From Climacteris rufus (Eukaryota > Chordata > Aves > Passeriformes > Climacteridae): a stretch of 64,000 bases of DNA. The position numbers and the translations under genes are program-made. Below, in pieces: positions 1 through 9,900 of this stretch (position 1 is the stretch's first letter; each line of letters starts with the position of its first letter). The stretch spans positions 201,031-265,030 of the forward strand of contig VZRZ01003213.1 of NCBI GenBank assembly GCA_013398175.1, given 5' to 3'. Under the pieces are notes generated by a model. The model was not told the DNA's origin. It did not search any database and saw only the letters and a program-made list of their open reading frames with translations.

Positions 1-172
1 GTTGCAATTTTAAGTTTAGATAGGGTTCACCTCATATAACTGCAGCCTTGCAAAATTGAAGTCTCTAGTCTGAGACTGTCATCATCTATGTTATTTGAAC
101 AGACAGTGCAGAGAACATTGTTCCTCTGGAGAGTTCATCCCAACTCTGTTCTACACATTTAACTTTTGATTA

Positions 173-835
173 TGGATTGAGAGCAACCCTGAGGAAAAAA
201 CTTGGGGGTGTTGGTTGATGAGAAACACAACACAAACCAGCAATGTACACTTGCAGTCCAGAAAACCAACCATTTCTAGGGCTGCATCCAAAGCAGTGTG
301 GCCAGAAGGTGAGAGAGATACCTCACCTGCAGTGCTGCATCCAGCTCTGGGGTCCTTAGCACGGGAAGGACATGGATGTGTTGAACCAAGTCCAAAGGAA
401 GACAACAAAGATGATCAAAGGGCTGGGGCATATCTCCTATGAAGACAAGCTGAGAGTTGGACTTGTTCAGTAGGGAGTGGTGAAGACTCCAGGGGTCAAA
501 GCTTATAGCCACTTCCATTAGGAAGCCTACAAGGGACCTGGAGAAGGACTTTATACAGTGGCACGTAGTAATGGGCTAAGGTGAAATGGCTTTAAACTGG
601 AACAGTGTAGGTTTACATTAGATATAAGGAAGACATTCTTTACTGTGTGGGTGGTGCAAACCTGAGAACAAGTTGCCCAGAGATGTTATGGATGTCTCAT
701 CCTTAGAAATGTTCAAAGCCAGGTTGGATGGACCTTTGAGAAATCTGGTCTAGTAAAAGGTGTCTAGGGGGTGTTGGAACTAGATGTCCTGTAAAGGTCC
801 CTTCCAACCCAAACCATTTTATAATTCAATGAACC
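173..835 (+). mobile_element. CR1 LINE 3' fragment (copy A, degraded)
   Basis: The segment reads as the end of a CR1 non-LTR retrotransposon. It starts inside the reverse-transcriptase ORF (the stretch reading 'gggggtgttggttgatgaga', the LGVLVDE-type motif), runs through the C-terminal coding part and finishes in the CR1 3' UTR near 'ccaacccaaaccatttt'. The 5' end is truncated, as is usual for CR1. Several small indels and stops break the frame, so no functional protein remains. Avian CR1 copies end in short octamer-like repeats rather than poly(A), which fits the end seen here. The family is secure; the boundaries are good to about 10 bases. Confidence 0.88.
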
Positions 836-3092
836 ATCCTTTGGAAATGCTTCTACCTCTTAGCTAACTACAGAGGGAACATACAGGGCCCTTTGAGAAA
901 GCATTTGCCTCTTAGAAGGCTGAAGTACCATCTTCTGTAGTCACTATTAAACTAGTACATCCACATCAAGTTTGCCAGCATTTTGTGTCTGAGTGGGGAA
1001 GAGGATTCTGTTATGTCTAGAGTCTACTCTTCCTGAAGTGAGAAGTAGGAATGAGAAGGGAGATGATGAATTCTCCCACCTGCACACTGCCTGTAGGACT
1101 CAAATGTCAGCAGGAAGGAGATGTGCTTTGCTGTAATTAAACGTGAACTTACCTCCCTAAAGATGGGAGGAAAGAGAGAATGGACTAGAAATCTCTGAAT
1201 AAAACATCAATCTAGTTTTAATTTTGCCCAATTCAGTCTTGATTTTAGATAGCTTATTGTTGAGAAAAGCATTCTTCATTGTGAAGAGCACAGGTGGACT
1301 TTGTCACAAAATGTGTCATGACCCAAGAGCCTGTGTGACTGGCATCAAGGTCTTGTCCTTCCACTTGCCAGTATAAAGGTGTGGAAAATTTTGAAAGACA
1401 ATTTCAATATACAAAGAAAGGCATTAAGTGTCACCCAATCAAGTAAATGTAGACATAGCGAGGCTTCTTCTCTCACTCTGGAAGGTTTTTATTCAAAGAG
1501 GGTGCTAGCCGTGGCTTCAGGAGTTATGTCTTCATCTTGCATTTCCCCATCAGGACATCCTTGCAAACAAAAGAACCTCAGCTAGACTCCAAGAATAAAT
1601 TTGTGAGGCCAGCCAGAAACCTACTCTACATGGTGTTTGTCTATGTTTACTAGGTGAGTAGATATCTTCTTCCACTGGAGTAGTGGAATGACATTATACA
1701 GGTGATGTCTGATAATCCCAAGAAGTCCTTAATATACACTCCACTGTTTTTGTATCATCTCCCACTCAATCTTTAATACCAGTGGGGTAGGAGACCCTTT
1801 CTTTTAGTATTGTTTACAAATTATTAGCAGTCACATCACTTAGAATGAGTGATTGTAAGATTTTTGTTTGTCTTCATCTGATGGAAGAAAACTGCCTCAG
1901 AGACCTGCAGATGGTGGCTGACTTTGAGCTGTTAAAGTGCCCAACAGGGAGTCCTTCTCATAAAGAATACAGTTTTAGTTTCCTGGTGTGGTACAGCAAA
2001 GTCTGCTTTTACTCCAAAATGAAACACATTTTAACCCTTACCCTAAGAAACAGAGAGGAGTACTTAACTGAGAACAGTATACTTTCTGGGTAAAACATCA
2101 ATATTTCAAATGATCCAGAGATTTCCCTACAACTGTACTTCTCAGCAGACAAACAAAGCATCTGTCACTCTTCTTTTACTGTCAGTTAGACCCTACTGTC
2201 AGCTAGAATCACCAATGCACTGTAGACTTTGGCATAAGTAGCACCAAAATATGCTGATGATCACTTAATTAAGAAGGTACTTCTAAGAGCTCCATTGGTT
2301 TTGTAAGCATTTTGCAGAAGATTGCTTTGAATTTTTTTTTTATTCTTCTACAAGTATTTTAGGCTCTTAGATTCACCTGTTCTGAGTTTTTGTGCATTTC
2401 TCTGTCTCTACTTTCCCGTCTCCAGTGAATTAGTTAGAATCTCAAACATGGATTTGTTTCTTAATTTATTCTTTGGAGTTAAGCTGTGATATGCTCTTTA
2501 CTGTTGAACAAAACATCAGCATTTCACCAAATCTTTAGGCCTTTTCAGTCCCCCCCCGCCTTATGTGGGCACTTCACATACTTGCTGTCATCACATGGGA
2601 GGATACACAAGACGTTATTTTACACACACTAAATTTAACATATGTGCTGCACTTATGGCATGATACAAGGTTGGCTTTGTCTATTAATGTCACCAACAGA
2701 CTATTAGAAGACTACTCTTATAGAAATTGCAAATAATTTTCATTTTATCATAAGATTTCTGTTTAAAGAAAGGATTATCCTATTTTAAGCCCCAGACCAT
2801 TTTAATTTCATGCATCTAGCTTTGAGCATTCATTCTGCTGTCCAGTGCTGAAAATAAGCAAAGAAAAAAACCTCTCTCTTGCCTTGCTGTCATCCCAACC
2901 ATTTTCTTTTGATCTTCCAGCAGACAGTGTGCAGTGGGGGGGGGTGGTTAACAGATCTTTAACAAAACAGACTAACAAATTTTAAAAAATCATGACTTAA
3001 CAAATTCCTAAGGCCTACCTGATCTGTAGCTCATACATGAAGAAAATTTATTTCATCTTACTTTACTTACTCTACTACATCTTTCATGACAT
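836..3092. other. Unique sequence, no gene recognised
   Basis: AT-rich sequence between two CR1 fragments. Small reading frames at 1379-1585 and 1845-2093 have no recognisable domain. The visible local features are an AG|GTGAGT junction at 1653/1654, a G-run near 2937-2946 and a C-run near 2551-2557. Confidence 0.6.
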
Positions 3093-4005
3093 TAAATCTC
3101 AATCATAGTATGGAAGGGGTGTCTAAAGGTCATCTAGTCTAACCCCCTACACACTATGATATGTTCACCTGGAGCAGGTTGCACAGGATCATGTCCAGGC
3201 AGGATATTATTTAAATATCTTCAGAGGAGACTCCACAACCTGTCTGGGCAGACTTCCTGTGTTTTTTCACTCTTAAGGCAACGATGTTTCTCATCATAAT
3301 CAGATGGAACTTCTTGTGTTACAGTTTATGCCCATTGACCCTTGTCTTATTACTGGGCACCATTGAAAAGAGTCTGGCCCCATCCTCTTGACATCCACCC
3401 TTAAGATATTCATATGCATTGATATCCCTTCTCAGTCCTATTTGTCCAGGCTAAACAGGCCCAGCTCCCTCTGCCTTTCCTCATAAGAGAGATACTCCAG
3501 TCCCCTAAATGTCTTTGCAGACATCTGCTGGATTCTGTCCAAGAATTCCTTTTCTTTCTTGTCCTGAGGAGCCCAAAACTGGACACAGCAATCCAGATGT
3601 GCCCTACTAGGGCTTAGACGAGGAGCAGGAACACTTTCCTTGACCTGCCCACAATGCTGTTCCTCATGCACCCCAGGATTCCATTGACCTTCTTGGCCAC
3701 AAGGACACACTGCTGGCTCATGGACAGCTCATTGTCCACCAGGATGCCCAGGGCCTTTTTCACAGAGCTGCTTTCCAGCAGATTGGCCCCCAGCCTGTGC
3801 TGCTGCATGGGGTTACTCCTCCCCAGGTGCAGGACCCTGTATCTGCCCTTTGTTGAATTTCATGAGGTTCCTTTCCCCTCAAGTCTCCAGCCTGTCAAGG
3901 TCCCTTTGAATGGCAATACATTTTTTGGTCTATCAGCAACTCCTCACCATTTTGAATCATCAGAAGACTTGATGAAGTTGCACTATGTCCCTTCATTCAC
4001 ATCCT
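3093..4005 (-). mobile_element. CR1 LINE 3' fragment (copy B)
   Basis: Antisense CR1. The plus strand begins with the reverse complement of the CR1 3' end ('aatcatagtatggaaggggt', then 'tcatctagtctaacccc'). It continues through the 3' UTR into coding sequence around 3438-3808. Further up, near 3940-4005, it still resembles the upstream coding part. It differs in coding sequence from copies A and E (for example MSQQC preceded by LGILVDNEL), so it represents another CR1 lineage. It is 5' truncated, and the 5' limit (about 4005) is uncertain because similarity fades. Confidence 0.87.
3438..3808 (-). pseudogene. CR1 ORF2 reverse-transcriptase C-terminal remnant (copy B)
   Basis: Two minus-strand frames carry the C-terminal part of the CR1 polyprotein (endonuclease/reverse transcriptase, which in an intact element copies its own RNA at the target site). 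The first, 3614-3808, contains LGILVDNELSMSQQC and an ILGCMRNSI motif. The second, ending at 3438, contains the downstream FRGLEYLSYEERQRELGLFS segment. They lie in different frames, so there is a frameshift between them near 3610-3640. No start codon, endonuclease domain or catalytic RT core is present. This is a dead 3' scrap. Confidence 0.82.
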
Positions 4006-5399
4006 CAGTTGAACATCTGCATCAACACTCCACAGCAAGCCCTACAGTTGAAGTTTATACCATTGTTTTTTTCCGTATTATTTCTCAGAATGCCTTTAGA
4101 GTGCTGGAAATGTAATGGCAATTTTTCTAAGTCTCTAGAAATCTTCTTGGGTATTTTTAGAAAATATACTGAAGCTTGGGGAATGATTCACAGATTTCTG
4201 TTTTCTTTAATATGTAACCTCATGCATGTACAAGGCTGAACGCTGGCCATAATTGGTCCAGTCTCTACAATCATAACCAAACAGAACAAAATTGTGATAT
4301 CCTGTCTTTCTATACAGAACTCTCTCCATCTTCCTGTGGAGCACTATGAAATATAGAAAGGAAGAGCGAAAAAGTTCTTACATTTTGTGCTGGCAAGACG
4401 TACAAGTTCCCAGAAGCTGACTTATATACAGGCTTTAAGATTTTGTGCAAGAGATATGATTTGAGTTTCCCAGTAGACTTGATTTTAACACCCATTGTGA
4501 TTGTTTTTCCCTCTGGGTTCTTTGCATAACATGAAGCAGCTCTGTAATAAAGTTGCATCACTACAAAACAATAGCTGCACTCTGCCTCTGTACACTGTGG
4601 TTGCCAGCCACCAGATAAATGTGAATCCTTAGTGTCATTCACAGCTTAGCACGTTTGGAAGAAGGACTGAATTCGACTGACATTATTAAGAATGACAGGT
4701 CCTGTTTTCAACCATCTGTCCATTTGAAGATGTTACTTTTGGTCACTGCCCTATAGAACCAAGATTTCCGCCAGTGACAATGTACAGTGCTGCTAAAATT
4801 AAGTTTTCCTCATGGTATCATGGCCACAGCAAAGCCAGAGGAATAAGGGGACTGGTGATAATCTTTGTGCAGATATATGCACCACTCTGCCACTCTACGC
4901 TGCTTTGCTGTTGTGTGCAGGCAAGGCAGTGAAGTTTTTGAGACTCAAGAGCACGACTTATTATGATATTTGTAGGGGTGACTCTACTTACAAGAACTGA
5001 GTGGACAGGCAGAACAGAGGGGTGGTATGGCAAGCATGTATACATTCACAAACAAAAATACAGAACTGATAGATCTAATTTTAGGCTTACCAGCAATCTC
5101 TTTAGAATAAGAGGAACAAAATAGATGTTCAGCTCATTAGTAAATGGAACTTTTACTGCACCAGTAACACATCATTTTTAATAGGCACAACTCTGGACCA
5201 ACACAAACAAAGTGCTGTGTGAAGTCTGATCTTATGAAACACATTGAAGAAACTGGGAAATTAAGTAAGTATCTAGCCCAGATCAGACAGTCATCCTGAC
5301 CCTCTGTGGGCTTACAGTCATATTAGCAACTGTCATCCTCATTGGAAATATTATAAAATCAGTGACTAACCAAAAAAAATTACTATGTTGAGTAAGTCT
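4006..5399. other. Unique sequence, no gene recognised
   Basis: AT-rich sequence with no repeat family I recognise. A minus-strand frame at 4310-4642 (110 residues) shows no known domain and has no supporting splice or promoter signal. Confidence 0.55.
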
Positions 5400-5665
5400 T
5401 GTAACCGCGCCGGTGACCGCGCCTTGCCGAGGGCTGGGGACTGGCCCGAGGGCGCACGGCGTCCCGCACTGGCTTGCCCCTGGTGGTGCGGGGGGAAGGC
5501 GGTGAAGCGGCAGCTCCTTTCCCCCCGAAGCAGGGTCCCAGCCGTGCCTTGCTGGACAAATGCCGGCTCCTCTGAGTAGAGGGTTGCCCGCAGCCCGGTG
5601 GTATCTTCGGCGACGCGGCGAGAGTAAAGACTCCGGAGGGGTCTCTGTCCAGAGATTTCAGCTCT

Positions 5666-5671
5666 TTTATT
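5666..5671 (-). terminator. Polyadenylation signal of the antisense LTR
   Basis: AATAAA on the minus strand, followed by AGAG. It lies about 100 bases downstream of the TATA box, which would mark the R region of a retroviral LTR. Confidence 0.5.
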
Positions 5672-5768
5672 CAAGGGAGCGAGGGTCCAGGGAAAGGCGG
5701 ACAGGAACGGGGTCCGGGAGAGCTGAAGGGATCCGGAGCAGAGGACCCCAACTGCCCAGAAACGGGGT

Positions 5769-5779
5769 GTTTTATAAGG
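5769..5779 (-). promoter_or_regulatory. TATA box of the antisense LTR
   Basis: CCTTATAAAAC on the minus strand, with an inverted CCAAT box about 25 bases upstream at 5799-5803. Transcription would start near 5740-5745 and run toward lower coordinates. Confidence 0.55.
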
Positions 5780-6102
5780 TGGGGAAGGGTGGCAACGACC
5801 AATCGGGGTACAGAAAATTCAAAGTAACCAACGGGGTACAGAGAAACTTAGAACTTGCTGGAACATAACCATAAAAGGGGTATTACATAACTGGGGTACA
5901 AACCAATTGTAACAATATATGCAAACTATAACCGAATGGAATCCTGGAATGGGCTGCTTTGTCACCCTAACCACAAAGGCTGTTTCAGAGGGCAGTGTGC
6001 CTAGCCTTTCTCCACCAGCGCCGAGGTCTCCTTGCTGAGGCTCTAGCTTCACACACTGCCACAAAGTCTCAATGAACAGAAGCCGTATCACCTAAAGTTA
6101 CA

Positions 6103-6650
6103 CATACACAAGTGGGCATTTACATTCTTGCTTGTCAATAGACAGCCAAAAGCAAATTCATTCAGCATGCCTATATCAGATTTCTGCTCTGGGAGGAGAA
6201 GAAATGAACTCTCTATTTAGGCTCTATTGCCTAAATCTCTCCATTAACTGGTTGCCACCTGACAAGTAGCCTTCAGCACTTTGGAAGCAGGGAAATTTAA
6301 TTTTGTGCATCAAGGGACACATCTTCAAAATGTAATGGTTCTGGTCAAAAAATGTATTGATCTACAAAGTACTACAGAGTTAGGTAATACAGGGCATCAG
6401 GAAAGAAAATAAAGATATCTATCCTAAGCAGAAAATATAAATGAAAATAAAACAGGAACATAATTATACCCATGGGAAAAAAATGTTTACCCCACACCAC
6501 CGTATAATTGCTACTAACTTTGGGCATATAGCATTGACAGGATAAAATATACTAACAGTTTTGTCTTGAAGCCTTTGCCAGGTTTTTCTCATGAAAGGAT
6601 GAAGGAATAGAAGCATCTCTATTTTACAGGAATATTATTACCGTGATGCC
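6103..6650. other. Spacer between two LTR-like segments
   Basis: AT-rich, with no retroviral coding motif visible in any frame. The two flanking LTRs therefore do not look like the ends of one provirus, and their sequences are also different. Confidence 0.5.
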
Positions 6651-6948
6651 TGTTATTACAGCTTATCCTGGCTTATCAGCCAGAGACGCAGAATTAATGA
6701 GAGCCGGAGTCCGAGCTTGTTCAGAGCAAAGGGCGGAAAGGAAGGGAAACCCACCTTCGTTTAATTCTTATATACACTTTTAGAAAGCACAGATCATTGG
6801 AGAAAGTTAACACTTCCGTCTCTAACTATATTGGTTACAAGAAGTGTCCGTCAAAGGGATCTGTGTCCATGGGAAAGGAATGTAAAAAGATAATTTTTAC
6901 AACAACATAGCTATGTTTACAGAATCTCATCCTTGAGACTGTCTAACA
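6651..6948 (-). mobile_element. Probable second ERV LTR, antisense, about 300 bp
   Basis: The minus strand starts TGTTAGACAG (at 6948) and ends GTAATAACA (at 6651), giving TGTTA/TAACA inverted ends. It carries a TATA box GTGTATATAAG (plus-strand cttatatacac, 6767-6777). Downstream is an R/U5-like segment with a possible degenerate poly(A) signal in CTCATTAATTC. The length and order fit a short retroviral LTR, perhaps ERVK-like. No target-site duplication is evident (gatgcc before, gagaaa after), so the boundaries or the integration flanks have changed. The class assignment is inference. Confidence 0.5.
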
Positions 6949-9900
6949 GAGAAAACTAGCTATTTTACAGTGAAAAATGGGCAACAGAATATAAATCCTT
7001 ATTGGAAACCAAAACAAACATCCCATTGATTTTTAATAATAGCTAGTCATGCAAGTGTTTGACATCAAGGGAACTCAGTCAAGAGATCCCTGGAGTAGCT
7101 CCTTGCAGGTTGCTATATCTTCACAGTGCAGCACTCTGCCATGTAAGGATACTGGCTTAGGTCCCAAAACCCAGCCGTGGGGTATCCCTGTATGGTGTAC
7201 CTCAGCATGAAACATGTATGCTCTAATTCCCTTTAAAAATAAGCTTTATGATTCTCAAGTCACTAAGGCAGTCTTAAAAAATTATTCTTTTTTTCATGCA
7301 GAAAATCCCATGAAAACAGATATGAAATTTGACTCCTTTTTGTGGATGCCTAAATATCTTCGGGTTTTTGTTCATTGTTTGAGTTTATTATATGAGTTGT
7401 GTTGAATTAAAGAATTATAAGCTCTCCCAACTTATATGACCTCTTGTTACTGTCAAAGTAGAAATAGACTCACTCATTTCCAAATGCAAAGATTAGTAAA
7501 CAAGGGGTTAAGTGCTACTGTAGATTGGTCTAATCGCTAGAAGAAAGCTGAGAGTAAACTGGACATATTTGTCACCATTTAAATCATTCACATTTTGCCA
7601 GCAACGAAGAAAAAGTATTTGAGACACTGCCAGTAGATCCTATTTTTTATTTAGAAGAGATGACAATGCTTTGGATGCTACTATAAACTTTTCTTTAAAA
7701 TAATAAATTGTATGTGTAATGTATACGGGTGTAATAATTCTGCAGCTTTACAAGTGGAGAGCTTTAACTGGAAATGCTGGCTTGTTCTAAAAATTTGTCT
7801 TAAGCTACTCTATGATTTCTGAACTATACATAATAGTCTGCATGATGTCACAGAAGTACAATCTCTAGACTCTGGAGATCTGGTAAAAATTTCCTATGTA
7901 GTTTCAATCACAACAGTAGCAAGAAACAAGATGAAACAATATTCATTCAATGCAGACAAAAACCTTGTCACGCAGAAGAGAGATTCTGCAAAATATAAGC
8001 AAGAGAAATGCAAGACACACAATCATTTAGTCTTCATCCCAACAACTCAAGCCGTGTAGCACAGAAGGGACTGTCACAGCCATTGCTGAGGTACACCAGA
8101 ACTATTGCTTCTGCTTAGGTATGTACAGCATGTCCTGGCAGCTCTGTAACTAAAGCAGACACTAATCCACAGCAGGAAGAAAAAGAAAAATCTTGCAGAC
8201 ATGACATGAGCAAGTGTGAAAAATTCAGGACAGTTGGATTTTCTTCCTAACTTCCTACCCAATTTTACTAGTGTTGGCCTTTTGCAAGCTTGAACCAGAC
8301 TTGTCACAAAAGAGTAACATCATAAACTTGGTCCCTGAGCTGGAAATCTTTTCTACAATATTTGTTTGTTATCACTCCAGTAGTTCATAGTAGTTAACAT
8401 TTGACTGAACTTTCTATAGCAAAGAACCAGATTAAAGAAATATTGCACCAAGGACTAAAATACTACACCTCTTTTGTCTTTATCAACAAATTATTACAAA
8501 GATAAACACCAGCAGATATGTCAGAAAGCATTTGAAGGAAGGGAAATGTAGTGTTTGCACAAAATTTCATCATTTAGTTTAGTCTTAGAAACCAAAGAAG
8601 GAAAATCAGAGGTAATGAAAGTGAGTGCAGCTGTTGTATTTATTTAGTCCCATGGGCAGTGACATGACAGACACTCTTGTAGAGTGCAGCTTTTACACAG
8701 CATTTCATGTTTCCCATGGAGCCTGTCATTTCCAAACAGTCTTTCTGTCACTCAGCAGTTTTCAGAATCAGATCTTTGCCCATTTTCACATTCTGCATTA
8801 TAATAAATCCCCTGTTACAATGTTTTGTTAACTCACTAGTAAATAAACTGAAATGTGGTCTGCTTCCTCTGTGAAGTACTTGATGCATTCAATGCACTGA
8901 GTTCATACTAACTTATTCCTCTATCTTTATGTAAATAGTTGAATTCATGGACCATGATGCTTACACAAAAGTTGTAGAAGCAGAAAATTATAAGATATAT
9001 AAACATAAACTTGAATTCATAAATGTTCCCTGAGAAGCTTGGTCAATATTTGTGAATGCTGAGGTTTTTTTTTCATACACATGATTCTAGCCAAATGGCA
9101 GAGTCAGTGGCACTGGCTTTAACCAAATTCATTCCTTGCCTCCTGCCTCAATAAATTTCTTGTTAACGTTACAAAATTCTGCAAGGAAAAAGATTGGTCA
9201 TTCTTGACAGCTGCCCACAGCCTGTTGTCCACACCCTGTCATGAAAAATATCTTTGCACTAAGTTACAAATCTATTAAACCTGGCCTAGTAAAACAGAGA
9301 TACAATATTATAAACATCACTAGGGATGTCCTAAGTGTGTAAAAAGGGGTTGAATTCATTAGAGCTGGTGCTGATTGAACCTGTCAGATAGCAGGAGGTC
9401 TTATTTTTCTGGAAGTCGTGGATGCTGAATAGAGAGAGGCACTTCCAGGGTGGTGCTCTCAAGATAACTTAAACATCTGGTTTAGAAGAAGGTAAAGTGG
9501 CAACTAGACTTGCTCCATTCTTTGGACATGGAGACCATCTGCCCACTCTTTTGTGTTATACCTAATTTTTATACACTTAATTTTATCTAGGGTGAAGTTA
9601 GTTAAAATTACTTGTGTCTTTCACAAAAAATGACTGAATTCAGAAAATTCAAGAGCAGTATAGATGTATACAAGATCTAATTTTATCCCAGAAGGCTGAA
9701 TTACAAATATTCATCTATATTTTTACAAGCTTTTTTGCTAGAACTTTGGAAATATCTAGATAAAGAGGAAAGATCTTAATTACAGTTCACCTTGCCCATG
9801 TCGTTCTAAAAAGATAGACATTTTGACACTCTCAAATAGCAGAATATTCTGTTTGGTCTTAGTGATGATTATGCATAACACACTGGAGCAGACCTTCAGT

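Larger units (their letters stand above)
5400..6102 (-). mobile_element. Probable endogenous retrovirus LTR, antisense, CpG-dense
   Basis: Read on the minus strand this has LTR architecture. There is a U3-like part with three copies of 'ggggtaca' (plus strand 5805-5812, 5833-5840, 5893-5900), an inverted CCAAT box (5799-5803), a TATA box CCTTATAAAAC (5769-5779) and, about 100 bases downstream, a polyadenylation signal AATAAA (plus-strand tttatt at 5666-5671). A GC-rich R/U5-like region follows down to 5400. The chosen ends give a 6-base inverted terminus TGTAAC...GTTACA, consistent with TG...CA LTR ends. I found no target-site duplication at these ends, so the U3 boundary and the exact termini are unsure; 5400-5870 is the firm core. 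No gag, pol or env sequence flanks it, so it is probably a solo LTR. A promoter CpG island is the alternative, but the TATA-to-AATAAA spacing favours an LTR. Confidence 0.62.

Noticed and set aside
5366..5868. GC-rich open frames of 102 residues on each strand
   Set aside because: They overlap the TATA box, poly(A) signal and R/U5-like part of an LTR. High GC content removes stops by chance and no known domain is present.
5819..6091. Minus-strand 90-residue frame in the U3-like region as a retroviral protein remnant
   Set aside because: No identifiable retroviral motif. It lies upstream of the LTR promoter and is most simply non-coding U3 or flank.
5400..6948. The two antisense LTR-like segments as the ends of one provirus
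   Set aside because: Their sequences differ, the spacing is about 550 bp, and no gag/pol/env or primer-binding site is visible between them.
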